Origin: Rhynchopus sp. YZ270_cl-10
Taxonomy: Eukaryota > Euglenozoa > Diplonemea > Diplonemida > Diplonemidae
DNA: 64,000 nt
Direction of reading: 5' to 3'
Assembly: GCA_964035575.1 (NCBI GenBank)
Contig: OZ037836.1
Location: 1,550,001-1,614,000 of the forward strand
A program made the translations under genes and the position numbers. Shown in pieces: positions 10,571 to 20,056 of the stretch (the stretch's first letter is position 1; every line of letters begins with the position of its first letter). The notes beneath the pieces are model-generated. The model saw only the letters and a program-made list of their open reading frames with translations. It was not told the DNA's origin and ran no database searches.

Positions 10571-10629
10571 TTGTCCTCCACACCCCACCACCACACACAG
10601 AGATCAGAACACAAAACCACAACAAACAA
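10571..10629 (+). promoter_or_regulatory. Conserved LRR 5' block with putative splice acceptor and 29-nt leader (gene A)
   Basis: A C/A-rich tract ends in CCACCACCACACACAG at 10,600, followed by a 29-nt A/C-rich leader to the ATG at 10,630. The same block with the same spacing precedes the five other UBL-LRR starts. It could be a trans-splice acceptor and 5' UTR, or a promoter and transcription start. The sequence alone cannot separate these. Confidence 0.6.
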
Positions 10630-10863
10630 ATGGACGTGCACTTCGAGGATTTCAGAGCGAATCAGCACACAGTCGAGGTGGGTGCAGATGACACAGTGGA
10701 GGGCTTGCGGCGGAAGGTGGCGTCTGCAATGGGGTTGCCTGAAGACAGCTTTTGCATGAATTTCGGAGGCGAAGCGATGGGAGAAGGAGCGGACATGACG
10801 CAGCTGAGTGCTGGTGACACAATCATCCTCACGAAGACGAAGAAGGGGGCAATTAACGTCTGA
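10630..10863 (+). pseudogene. UBL-LRR gene A, 5' part (ubiquitin-like domain only)
   Basis: The 77-codon frame encodes a ubiquitin-like domain: the order strand, H-T-V-E-V, D-D-T-V-E-G-L-R-R-K-V, G-L-P-E-D-S, G-D-T-I-I-L-T matches the ubiquitin fold. It has no C-terminal Gly-Gly, so conjugation is unlikely. After residue 72 the frame runs into foreign DNA and stops. The missing LRR half lies at 19,408-20,056. The junction bases 10,827-10,845 (cctcacgaagacgaagaag) are repeated exactly at 19,408-19,426, as expected for an insertion with target-site duplication. Confidence 0.85.
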
Positions 10864-11219
10864 CCAACCGCCAAGTGGGGCCCCTGGACGCCGTGTTCGC
10901 ATGGTACTGAGTCAGCGTGGGCGGCCGCCTCTCCAATGATGGATTCGCTCGGGACCGGAGGAGGAACAAGCCGATGTGGGAACCCTGGTTATTAACACAA
11001 CATCACAGTCAATTTCGGGCAGATCACCAGCTTATGTAGGCTACGCAAACCCCTTCGAGGGGTTTCAAGGATCTGTTACCTGTGCGGTGACTGGGAGTGT
11101 GTTGATGCCGATGAGGGGATCCCAGGTACAAGAAGGAAGCGTTGCCGGTGTCTCTACTGGTGACGGAATATTGTTGCTGTTCCTGTGTTGTCGTTTGACC
11201 GCATGGGAACGTTTTGTTG

Positions 11220-11469
11220 CTTTGTTGGTGCGTACACTGTATGTGAAACAACTGTGGATCAGCAGGTACGTGCTCTTGTGTATTCAGTGTGGTGTGTTGT
11301 AGTTTTGTTCAGTTCAGTTCAGTTTTCATCTTTTTGCCGTAGTAGAATTCTTGTGTTATGTGTTTAACCTCAGGCTGTGTACACCGTAGTGAAACATCTG
11401 TGGATCTGCAGGTGCGTGCTCTGTCGTTAATTCAGTGTGGCATGTTGTAGTTTTTGGTCTGTTTTTACG
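11220..11469 (+). repeat. Two diverged units of the 204-bp repeat family (left of MULE)
   Basis: Two segments around 'gtgaaacaactgtggatc-gcaggtacgtgctct' and 'gtgaaacatctgtggatctgcaggtgcgtgctct' match the unit tandemly repeated at 18,050-18,700. The MULE therefore interrupts an array of this repeat within the outer insertion. Confidence 0.6.
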
Positions 11470-11484
11470 TTTTTTTTTTTTTTT

Positions 11485-11735
11485 GGGAGATAGTCAGACT
11501 TACCCTACCCTATTTTGAAAAAGTTCAGACTTGCCCTAAAAATAAGTTCAGACTTGCCCGAAAATAAGTTCAGACTTGCCCTAAAAGTGTTTTTAGGGCA
11601 AGTCTGAACTTATTTTTAGGGCAAACACTTTTTTTAGGGCAAGTCTGAACTTTTTTAGGGCAAGTCTGAACTTTTTTAGGGCAAGTCTGAACTTATTTTT
11701 AGGGTAAGTCTGAACTTATTTTAGGGCAACAAGTC
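11485..11735. repeat. MULE left terminal inverted repeat, internally palindromic
   Basis: The outer 'tagtcagacttaccctaccc' is followed by an array of a roughly 20-bp unit (agttcagacttgccctaaaa) that reverses orientation at about 11,590, making a palindrome. The reverse complement of 17,745-17,968 aligns along nearly its whole length. Confidence 0.85.
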
Positions 11736-11739
11736 AGGC

Positions 11740-13883
11740 CACTTTGGCTGGGGCACTCTTGGCGCCCCATGTGGTATGACTTGTTTTATTGCCCTAAAAT
11801 GCCTAACCGAGCCGGAGCCCAAAAATTGATGCCAGAAACCACCAGCCACCCGGAAAGGGTGAACAGGCAGTCCACGTTGGGCCAGAACCGGTTACAAAGG
11901 AAGCCGTGTTCTGGGGCAACGTGGGGCGCAAAGTTTTACAATTTTCATGCACGGGTGCTCCACAAATTACCAAGTATTCCTTCTTTGTTGAATTGAGAGA
12001 GAGTCAGTGTTTAGCTACCACGCGGGTTTGCTTAGAATCCTTCGAGGCCGGCACAATTTTATTTATGTGGTCGGTTAAGACATGCCTATTGAAGAACAAC
12101 GAGGTCATCGTTGAAAGGAGCGAACTCCCCTTCCCACAACATCTCTCACATTTCAACTCAGAATTCATACTTGGTTATTTGCTTTGTCCATACGCAATCA
12201 AATTGTCATGCTTTCAAGAGCATGCCTGGCCAAAATGCAACAACGTGGAAAAATTGTTGTTGTTCCAAAAGGCAACAAGACCACCCACAAGGGGTGTTGA
12301 ATTGTGCACTGTCCGGGGGAGCGCAAAGTTTTTTCCCTGTACACAGTGGACACATCTTTATCACTTTGTTCCCACGGGGACACATTTGGATACTGCACGC
12401 ATGCAGAAGTGCCAAACATGTCCGCACGTGGAGTGGAGTGTCCATCATGTTTTCCTGGTTTCCAAAAAGCAGTTTTCTTGCACTTACTATTTGCCCCGGT
12501 GTCTGGCAATAGAAGTGGCTAACATTGTAATGAGTAGCATATACATACCGTTGATCCAAATGAGTAAGGCGACCAACAAGTCCTCTGGACTTTTTTGTTG
12601 TGACGACAATCGCGGAGTAATCCCGGAGAATTACATCCTCGTATAAAAAGTTAAAGGTAGAGGTGGGGAAACTGTAGCTATAGAAATAGTTGTTGCAGTA
12701 GTGCAGACACCCGAGGGTGCACCACTATGCTTTTCTTTGGTTGCATCGACAATTTTACGTACATGATGTAGGAGCTGTACAATGTCGCCCAAAGGCTTTG
12801 TACTTACTGCAGGAATCGGTATTTTTTTTTTTTTTTGTTACTACTACGTCGTGTTCTATGAGGAGTCGCGTTTGGGTGCGGAAGTCTTTTTTCTGGTCTC
12901 TGTTCTGTACGGGTCTCGGATCGTGGTGCGGTACTGCGGTGCGGTACCTGAGAGTTTTTTAGAGTGATGATAAAGGTCAGAGGGTTTTCCCCTCCCATTT
13001 GTGTCATTATTTAATTTTGCTCGGAAAGTGGGGTGTCCTGGACACGAGGAAATTCAGTTGCATGGAAAAAAAGCTCCATACCGTAGGTTGCTGATTTTTC
13101 TGTGACGTCTGTTTCCGGTTTCCTTTTCGTACGTGTTTCGGTTCGCGATACCTGAGAGTTGAGAGTGTTGAAAAACGGAATGCGGGTTAATTAAAAACAG
13201 GGGGTCCGAGGGGCTGGTAGGGGGGGGGTGCGCAGGTCGCGGGATCATGGTGGGTGAAAAACAAGGGGGAGTGGGGTCACTTTTGTAATGATGTATGAAC
13301 TTTGCCCATGACACGCCTTTTTTGTTTTCCACATCAAACTGGACAAGATGAGGGGGGTATATTTACTATGCACATGAAAAGCGCTTGGTCCGAGCGAAGC
13401 GAGGGCCAGACGTCTTACAATCTGTACAGTGCCGTTAGTTCTAACGAGGCACAAAAGTGAACAAAACTAGAGATGGATTGTTGTCATACAGGTATTAGGT
13501 GCAGTGACAATTGGGGGGAAATGAGTATAAACACGGGAGAGGCAGGGGAGAAAACAGACTGTCCAGTCAGTGTGGTGTTACTTAGTGTTCCAGTTACTCA
13601 TAACAAGCGTCTTTTTAGTTCTTTTTTGAAAGGGAATTAACGCCAGTAGCGGTCACTCATAGGAACTCGTAGGGGAGGGGCTGGGAAGGGAATGAAATTC
13701 AGAAATTCCCAAACGCATCATCTTACTCACGGGTCCTTGCGTCACTCACAGCAATTCTGTGTGTGGGCTTGATGCAGTTCAGCGAATAGCTAAACAAAAC
13801 AGGTAATCTAAAGAAAAGGGGTGGGGGAAAAGAAAAGGGAAGAAGGGGAAAAAAACAAGTGTTAAAACGTCTAAAAAATCAAA
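11740..13883. other. MULE left interior, non-coding
   Basis: I found no supportable gene. The frame open at about 11,906-12,646 has no recognisable motif and overlaps dispersed repeats also seen at 9,660-10,050. Bases 12,690-12,760 ('agtgcagacacccgagg') resemble 27,070-27,110. Bases 13,634-13,680 are the inverted counterpart of 33,926-33,973. Confidence 0.5.
13634..13682 (-). repeat. Dispersed repeat, inverted partner of 33,926-33,973
   Basis: The 'ttaacgccagtagcggtcac' through 'actcgtaggggagggg' segment matches the reverse complement of 33,926-33,973 with two or three differences. One copy is inside the MULE and the other is 20 kb away. Confidence 0.7.
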
Positions 13884-16754
13884 TCAGATTTGAGTATTTG
13901 CTTTTGCGCGGATTCGCCTAGCAATTACCGCCATCTTGCCGTTTGGCGACACCTTTCTTTGCTTTGCTTCTTGCCGGAGAAGTGCAGCACTCAGGGAGAG
14001 AAGCGTATTCACCCTAAACGGCTGGTACTGCGGGGTGTACTCAGCAATGACGTCCTGAAGAGTGGCAAATGGACGCTCTTTTGCGTCTGTGTCCCAGACG
14101 ACGTATCCACGCACCCCGTCCACCTTCTTCGCAACAACCCAGTGGGTGTCGCTGAGGTCCAGTGGGGGGCCGAGCAGGACAATATCCTTCCCCTCACCAT
14201 CCTCGAAGCTCTCCTTGCCCCAGTGCCTCAGGAGAATTCCGCGACTCAAGCAGAGGTTACTCACAGTATTGTAGGTGAAGTAACCCCCCCCCTGCTGGTT
14301 CTCGCAGGTTTCGGCGGCATCAAAACTACTCATCACAGTTTGTAGCATAGACTGTGCATGCATTGCAACAGAATATGGCACCCTGGCTTCTTTGTGGAAG
14401 TCCAAGATCCAGTTCGTCGCAGCCCATCCGCACTCCCCTTCCACCCTGCCTTCTCCAGAAGCCACGTGAAGCGAGATGGGAACTCGCACATCATGTGCCA
14501 AAACCTCGACTGGCGCACCGCTCGAAACCTCCTGCACACGTTTCCCTGAGCCCCCCTTCATCCTCTTGCGCCTACTGCACTCCTGCACCCATTCGTCGGG
14601 TATTGGACGCTTGCACCTCACCTGCCCCCGGTACGTCGCAGCGTGACCCACCCCACCGCAGCGCGAACACTGCTTCTTCTTATCCCCGTTGCATTGTATG
14701 CGTGCCGGTCTACCGCGGGGGTTGGTGTCGCACATCATCGGAAGCAAGCCGGAAGCGTGGAGGTCAGTGAGGTCCTCCGGCATGGTCGTCGCTTCGGGTA
14801 CTGCGATGTAAATGCCCCTCAATGCTTCATCCTTCAGGAACGGCGCGACACAATTGAGGACGGAATCGTCCGAGGCACAAATGAGGTGGGAGCAGGGGAT
14901 GCCTTCCAAGGAGGGGCGACGGCACGTGCACGTGAGTTCGACGGTGTTGACAGTAAAGTGATCTCCGTTTGCAAGGACCTCAACAACGTTATCGTCTTGC
15001 GTCGGTGTGCGCACCAGCGTACGAGCTTTCTCCACAGAGTCCTGCACACGTCCCCTGAACACGGTGTTCACAATTTTGAACAGGCCGTTGGGAATGGGGA
15101 GGGAGGCCAGCTTCGCGGACCTCTCGGCGAACCACGTCATCGTCAGCCTCCTCCAGGTGACGTGCAGGGTGATGATGCCCTTACCCCTTGCGTCCAGCAA
15201 CGCAGCGTTCACACTCTCGCTTGCGTTCTGGGTGTATTCGTCGCAACGGTACCCCGACAAGTGGCAGTCAGCCCACTTATCCTTCACAGCTGTCAACGCT
15301 GTGCTCAGCCGCGAATGCGCACTGCTCTCCTCACGAATCGCACTTGCGAGCCCCTGCACCGTCTTCTCCTTCGCCAATCTGAACGTGGCGTTCAGCACCA
15401 CATCTCTCTTCCCGACAGACGACGCTCCCCCGGACATGTTCCCCGCCAGGTGCTTCACGCACGCCACACAGCAACAGTCCGGAAACGCAGCATCCAGCTC
15501 CGTTCCTAAGCCCTTCAGCCTGTCGGACAGGATCGTCTCCCCCCGCAGCTGGCCAAACGCACGGTTGAAGTGCGTGGCGAAGTACCCCCAGTTGGCGGTG
15601 TCCTCCATCGGGCACATCGTCACCGCCAAGGGGACGATGTTGCTGTTGGCGTCTTTCGCCACAGCAATGAGCAGCATGCCCACATAGTGCCCCGTCAAAT
15701 GACACCCATCTAGGAACACGATGGGGAGGCAGAGGCGGAACGCCCGGATAGCCTCGGGGAGAGCGACAAAGGAGCGGCGGAAGTGCTCCACTGGGGGGCT
15801 CCCTTCAGGTGCCCTGTTCTCCTTCTCGTAGCTGCTGTAGGTGCCGGGGTTTGCATCGCTCAGGCGCTTCAGGTAATCTGCGAATTTGCTGAACTCCTCG
15901 TCCATGCAGCCGTTCGCGACCTCCACGGCGCTACACCTCGCGCGCTGGACGGTGCTGCGGCTCACAGACACCCCCAGGTCCGACTTCAGTGACATCTTTG
16001 CATCGTTCGCAGACATGGCAGACAACATGCCGACGTTCTCCTGGGCGAGCACCTTGCTTGTCCCGTAGGAGGTGGCTCCGGCGGCACTGGAGGTGCAGGT
16101 GTGTACTCCCACCTTGTTCACCTTAACCCCGCCGGTCTTTGAGGGACCTGCGGTGGCTTTCCAGTTGCACGCCGGGTCAGTGCAGACCCACGTGCCGTAC
16201 CCCCCCTCACGCCTCGAGGTTTTTACACCCCACCCTCTCGCCAATCCATGCTTCGTGAGGAGGTCTTTAACCTCAGTGAGGTCGCGGTGCTCCGTTCCCG
16301 GGAGGTATGCCCTTAATAGGGGGCACGTGGTGTCTGCAGGTGCTGTTGGAGCTGTTGGAGTAGGTGCTGCTGTTGGTGATGATGTTGGTGATGCTGTAGG
16401 TGCTGCTGTAGGTGCTGCTGTAGGTGCTGCTGTTGATGATGATGTACGTGCTGCTGTACGTCCTGCTGTACGTCCTGCTGTACGTCCTGCTGTACGTGCT
16501 ACTGTAGGTGCTGCTGTTGATGATGCTGTAGGTGCTGCCGTATGTGGTATTGTCGATGATGGGACGTTGGGACTGTAGAAGGAGGCCTGAGAGGGAGGAT
16601 AAGACGGTACGGGCGCATGCATGAATCCGTGTCTGTATGACTGCCTCAGCCCCTCCAGACACTCGCTCTTCATCGAGTCATACTCAGGAGCAGAGAGTAT
16701 TCCAGCATCAAATAGCTCCTTGAGTTGCACCAAGTCTGACAAAGACGCGGGCAT
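13884..16754 (-). CDS. MULE transposase with SWIM finger, zinc knuckle and C-terminal papain-fold (Josephin-like) domain
   Basis: The protein is 956 residues from the ATG at 16,754, chosen because it follows an A/C-rich leader and an AG site; an in-frame ATG at 16,844 would add 30 residues. N-terminal residues about 8-33 are SHOCT-like (LKELFDAGILSAPEYDSMK). A Thr/Ala/Pro/Arg-rich repeat spans about 70-140. A Mutator-type DNA-binding finger (C191, C196, H218, C220) follows. The MULE DDE core is complete: D349 (LDGCHL), D411 (LSDRLKG), E513 (ASESVN). A SWIM finger (C609, C611, C621, H623) and a zinc knuckle (C696, C699, H704, C714) come next. Residues 770-915 resemble a Josephin or C39-like cysteine protease, with C775 (GECGW), H871 (THWVVA) and D888 (VVWDT) as a plausible triad. 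A SAP-like helix pair ends it. The frame is intact. Plant MULEs with a Ulp1 protease are known; this domain looks different. Confidence 0.88.
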   Translation of the reverse strand: MPASLSDLVQLKELFDAGILSAPEYDSMKSECLEGLRQSYRHGFMHAPVPSYPPSQASFYSPNVPSSTIPHTAAPTASSTAAPTVARTAGRTAGRTAGRTAARTSSSTAAPTAAPTAAPTASPTSSPTAAPTPTAPTAPADTTCPLLRAYLPGTEHRDLTEVKDLLTKHGLARGWGVKTSRREGGYGTWVCTDPACNWKATAGPSKTGGVKVNKVGVHTCTSSAAGATSYGTSKVLAQENVGMLSAMSANDAKMSLKSDLGVSVSRSTVQRARCSAVEVANGCMDEEFSKFADYLKRLSDANPGTYSSYEKENRAPEGSPPVEHFRRSFVALPEAIRAFRLCLPIVFLDGCHLTGHYVGMLLIAVAKDANSNIVPLAVTMCPMEDTANWGYFATHFNRAFGQLRGETILSDRLKGLGTELDAAFPDCCCVACVKHLAGNMSGGASSVGKRDVVLNATFRLAKEKTVQGLASAIREESSAHSRLSTALTAVKDKWADCHLSGYRCDEYTQNASESVNAALLDARGKGIITLHVTWRRLTMTWFAERSAKLASLPIPNGLFKIVNTVFRGRVQDSVEKARTLVRTPTQDDNVVEVLANGDHFTVNTVELTCTCRRPSLEGIPCSHLICASDDSVLNCVAPFLKDEALRGIYIAVPEATTMPEDLTDLHASGLLPMMCDTNPRGRPARIQCNGDKKKQCSRCGGVGHAATYRGQVRCKRPIPDEWVQECSRRKRMKGGSGKRVQEVSSGAPVEVLAHDVRVPISLHVASGEGRVEGECGWAATNWILDFHKEARVPYSVAMHAQSMLQTVMSSFDAAETCENQQGGGYFTYNTVSNLCLSRGILLRHWGKESFEDGEGKDIVLLGPPLDLSDTHWVVAKKVDGVRGYVVWDTDAKERPFATLQDVIAEYTPQYQPFRVNTLLSLSAALLRQEAKQRKVSPNGKMAVIARRIRAKANTQI
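16290..16560 (-). repeat. Triplet-type low-complexity tract in the transposase gene
   Basis: GGTGCTGCTGTA-type 12-bp units encode TAAP and TAGR repeats, presumably a flexible linker between the SHOCT-like head and the DNA-binding finger. Length is probably variable. Confidence 0.7.
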
Positions 16755-16870
16755 TATTGTGTTGTTTTTAATGAATGCTGGAGATGGGGAGGGTAAGGAG
16801 GGTGAGTAGAGGATTAATCGTAAGCTTCTGTCTGCACACTTCATGGGTAACGTTGAGTCTCGCTCTCGTT

Positions 16871-17042
16871 GGTTTGGTTGTGTTATGATCGTTGTATCAA
16901 GTCTCGCTCTAGGCGGTCATGTATGTCAACATACGAAGAGATGGTTTGGTTGTGTTATGATCGTTGTATCAAGTCTCGCTCTAGGCGGTCATGTATGTCA
17001 ACATACGAAGAGATGGTTTGGTTGTGTTATGATCGTTGTATT
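16871..17042. repeat. 72-bp tandem repeat upstream of the transposase
   Basis: About 2.4 copies of a 72-bp unit start 'ggtttggttgtgttatgatc' at 16,871, 16,943 and 17,015. It lies within about 120 bp of the transposase start, so it may hold promoter or transposase-binding sites. That role is inference. Confidence 0.75.
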
Positions 17043-17169
17043 TTTAGAATCTGGCATCGCGTTCTACTGGGACGCAAGACTTCTGGACCCGAACCACCTG
17101 AAGGCGTCGAATCGTCCCGCAGAAGGAGATCATGAGGTGAAGAAAAAGTTGTCGTACAAGGTCGCTATT

Positions 17170-17220
17170 TTTGTTTTTGTTTTTGTTTTCGTTTTTGTTT
17201 TTGTTTTTGTTTTCGTTTCG
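17170..17220 (+). repeat. (TTTTTG/C) simple repeat
   Basis: About eight TTTTTG units with occasional TTTTCG variants. Non-coding. Confidence 0.8.
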
Positions 17221-17235
17221 CTTTTTTGAATAGAA

Positions 17236-17545
17236 GTCGAGTTAGTACAGAGGCTCTCCTTAGAAGGCAAAATTAGTCAATAATCCTGATTACCGACAAT
17301 AATCCGGATTATGTGACAAGGTGGATTACTTGTGTTTTGGTGGGAAAAAACCGCAAAAACGCATCTTAGACGCCCAGAAAGGCTCAAAACTGCCCAATTC
17401 TAGCTGGAATTGCAAAATTGGACACTTTTGGGGTGTGACCAAAAAAAAATTTGAGAGTCTAGTTATTACAGAGGCTCACCTTAGAAAATAGTCAATAATC
17501 CTGATTACCGACAATAATCCGGATTATGTGACAAGGTGGACTGTT
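17236..17545 (+). repeat. Direct repeat about 85 bp inside the MULE
   Basis: 'cagaggctctccttagaa' through 'ggattatgtgacaaggtgga' at 17,242-17,328 recurs at 17,468-17,543. Each copy contains 'aataatccggattatg', itself near-palindromic. It is possibly a subterminal protein-binding site. Confidence 0.65.
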
Positions 17546-17744
17546 GTGGCAAAACACTATTTAAAGTTAACGTGCGGAGGGTGAGGAGGAGGAGTGAGGA
17601 GGAAAAGTTGCATACCATACGTTGCTCATTTCACTACCAGGACTCGTCGTCGCGAATAGCCTATACGTGCCCTAAACAGAACGCAAAAACGACGACCGCC
17701 GGGCTCTGTGACCCAAGAGCCCCCAGCTTGCCCAATAAATAAGT

Positions 17745-17965
17745 GCAGGGTTGCCCTAAAAAAGTTCAGACTTGCCCTAAAAAAGTTCAGACTTGCCCTA
17801 AAAAAGTTCAGACTTGCCCTAAAAAAAGTGTTTGCCCTAAAAATAAGTTCAGACTTGCCCGAAATAAGTTCAGACTTGCCCTAAAAACACTTTTAGGGCA
17901 AGTCTGAACTTATTTCGGGCAAGTCTGAACTTTTTCAAAATAGGGTAGGGTAAATCTGACTATTT

Positions 17966-17968
<3 letters not shown>
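17745..17968. repeat. MULE right terminal inverted repeat
   Basis: This is the inverted counterpart of the left end: an array of 'aagttcagacttgccctaaa' units that flips at about 17,885, ending 'taaatctgactatttccc'. A 34-T run follows at once. Confidence 0.85.
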
Positions 17969-18004
<36 letters not shown>

Positions 18005-18049
18005 GTTAGTAGAAGAAGGGATCTGCGAACATTCATTCGCAGGTGGGTA

Positions 18050-18700
18050 CAAGTTGTCGCCGTGGCATTCAGCTACGGTGCAGAAGAGGCAGTAGGGCAG
18101 ACCAACGTCTGTGCTAGAAGGAAGAGGTTAAACTTTCAGGGTGTATGCACTGTACGTGAAACAACTGTGGATCTGCAGGTACATGCTCTGTTGTTTTTCC
18201 AATGTGTTTGTTTTTGTTCTATTTTCACGTGCTTTGGTACGTTGATAGATGAAGGAGTTGTCGCCGTGGCATTCAGCTACGGTGCAGAAGAGGCAGTAGG
18301 GCAGACCAACGTCTGTGCTAGAAGGAAGAGGTTAAACTTTCAGGGTGTATGCACTCTGCAGGTACATGCTCTGTTGTTTTCCAATGTGTTTGTTTTTGTT
18401 CCATTTTCACGTGCTTTGGTACGTTGAAGATGAAGGAGTTGTCGTCGTGGCGTCCAGCTACGGTGCAGAAGAGGCAGTAGGGCAGACCAACGTCTGTGCT
18501 AGAAGGAAGAGGTTAAACTTTCAGGGTGTATGCACTGTACGTGAAACAACTGTGGATCTGCAGGTACATGCTCTGTTGTTTTTCCAATGTGTTTGTTTTT
18601 GTTCTATTTTCACGTGCTTTGGTACGTTGATAGATGAAGGAGTTGTCGTCGTGGCGTCCAGCTACGGTGCAGATGAGGCAGTAGGGCAGACCAACTACCA
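18050..18700 (+). repeat. 204-bp tandem repeat, about 3.3 copies
   Basis: Units start near 18,056, 18,260, 18,441 and 18,644, around 'gtcgccgtggcattcagc' or 'gtcgtcgtggcgtccagc'. The second unit lacks about 23 bp. The units can be read as protein (SYGAEEAVGQTNVCARRK), but the frame breaks between copies, so I do not call a gene. Confidence 0.8.
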
Positions 18701-19009
18701 AATGTAGGGTCTGTGCTACGCGGAAAGGCTGGTACTTGAGTTTGTTCACTGTTTGTTGTAACTCCTTCCCTGCCGGCACTCCCTTACTTGTAAGGAAGAA
18801 GTTACAACTTTCTCTGTACAAATCAGGGGAATTTTGTGTGGCCGTCTGCCATATTGTGTGGACATGTTAGCTGACGGTGCTGCTGTTTCTTTTACAGCAA
18901 CACTGCTCTTGCTGTTGATTTTTCTTTTTCATTTTTACTTTTTAATGTTTCGAAAAACGGAGGTTAATGTTTCCGGTTCGGGCCTGGACTCCGACCCCTA
19001 CTTTTGCTG

Positions 19010-19170
19010 ACGCGTACGAACGGTCGTGAACCGTCCCCACTCTCTTACGGTGCGGGCACCGCGGTAACGGTGGCTAGGAAGAAGGGAATCACCCAGAACC
19101 ACTAATCGCAGCCTGACAGGCACCGAACCTCGGGTGAGAATCCCCTCCTGTCAGCCCTGTTCGAAGTACC
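19010..19170 (+). repeat. Dispersed double-hairpin repeat, copy 2
   Basis: The hairpin ACGGT-CGTGA-ACCGT lies at 19,020-19,034. The first base pair is A-T here and G-C in the copies at 897 and 47,591, a compensatory change. Further on, CTGACAGG and CCTGTCAG (19,112-19,154) enclose another small hairpin (CACC...GGGTG). This looks like structured RNA near the right end of the outer insertion. Confidence 0.5.
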
Positions 19171-19407
19171 TATTTTGTTTGACCTTCTTGTCTTTTTGAC
19201 TTTTTGACTTTTCTTTTATGCTATCGAACAGTGCACCCCCAGTAGTGTTGGCATGCATACCTGGGCTGGTCGGCTTGCCGATCTGTTCCAGGGACTGGGG
19301 TAAAGTGCCATTAAACGCAGCAGGTACCTGTGTTTTTTGGGGGTCTTTTGGTTGGGAAGGTCACAGAAAGAAGGCCCGGCCTGCCAGAGACCTAAAACGG
19401 ACCCCTA

Positions 19408-20056
19408 CCTCACGAAGACGAAGAAGCAAGAAGCCATTGCAGTGCTTCATGCGTTGGGTGTGACCGACATCACAGCCGAGAAGTTGGAGAGTGTGGAGGA
19501 TCCTGAGGTGGCGTGTTTGCTTCTGCAGGCAGAGGTTGCGACTGTCATTCCGAATAAGTTCTTGTCAAGCACTTCGTTGACGAGACTTGATCTCAGTGCT
19601 GTGTCCATTGTGACTCACATTGGAGACGGCTTCCTGTACAACTGCACCTCGTTGACAAGTATTGACCTCTCTGGGTTGGGCAATGTTACGCAGGTTGGTT
19701 CGTTCTTCCTTGCGGGCTGCATCAGCTTAACGACCCTGGAATTATCCCCACTCAATAACGTGACGCAGGTTGATGCGGGCTTCTTTTGGAACTGCACCAG
19801 CTTAACCACCCTAGATTTGTCACCACTCAGCAATGTGACACAGATTGGTAGCATTGGTATTAGCGGTTTAGGAGGTACGTATTTTGCTGGGAACTGCACT
19901 TCATTGACGAGCATTTACCTTTCCGGCTGCAGCAGTGTTGTGTCCAACGAAGTGAGGAACGGCGATCTGAGCGAGCTTGTGGTTGAAGCACGTCCGAAAC
20001 GAAGCAGAGACGAATCCCCCGAGCAAAGCCAGAAGCGACGGAGACACGCACAATGA
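19408..20056 (+). pseudogene. UBL-LRR gene A, 3' part (LRR and basic tail)
   Basis: The frame is open from about 19,337 but has no ATG before the LRR domain. It starts inside the linker after the ubiquitin-like domain (TKTKKQEAIAVLHALGVTDIT), then has about five or six 25-residue BspA-type repeats (LTTLDLSPLSNVTQVG pattern) and the family C-terminus RPKRSRDESPEQSQKRRR, a likely bipartite nuclear localisation signal. Its 5' half is 8.5 kb upstream at 10,630. Both halves remain open in frame, so the insertion is probably not old. As it stands the gene is broken. Confidence 0.85.

Larger units (their letters stand above)
11485..17968 (-). mobile_element. Mutator-like DNA transposon (MULE), 6,484 bp, looks whole
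   Basis: The ends are GGGAGATAGTCAGA on the left and, reverse complemented, GGGAAATAGTCAGA on the right. About 225-250 bp of long terminal inverted repeat follows on each side. It carries one transposase gene on the minus strand. It sits inside a poly-T tract (T run 11,470-11,484 on the left, 17,969-18,002 on the right), so the expected 8-11-bp target duplication would be poly-T and cannot be delimited. Besides the transposase it holds about 2.1 kb of left and 0.9 kb of right non-coding sequence with small repeats. Confidence 0.85.
10846..19407. mobile_element. 8.56-kb composite insertion in UBL-LRR gene A (19-bp flanking direct repeat)
   Basis: Bases 10,827-10,845 and 19,408-19,426 are identical 19-mers. 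Joining the flanks at that repeat restores the sequence found in the intact paralogues (for example near 28,297), so all between is inserted. Without the nested MULE (11,485-17,968) the outer insertion is about 2.08 kb. Its left end starts GGGGCAATTAACG; its right end is 'cctaaaacggacccctac'. No clear inverted ends are visible and no protein is recognised. An 18-20-bp duplication matches the LINE insertions in this window, so a non-autonomous retroelement is a reasonable guess. Confidence 0.7.

Noticed and set aside
10846-11000. HDV-like ribozyme at the start of the outer insertion, as in some LINEs
   Set aside because: I tried to place the nested pseudoknot helices on the GGGG start and could not match the conserved core; evidence too weak.
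11500-11735. Telomere-like TTAGGG tracts (TTTTAGGGCAAG, TAGGGTAGGG)
   Set aside because: The repeat unit is 20 bp with a longer consensus and belongs to the MULE ends; no run of pure telomere repeats.
11906-12646. 246-codon frame in the left part of the MULE as a second MULE gene
   Set aside because: No motif, no good start context, overlaps dispersed repeats found outside the MULE.
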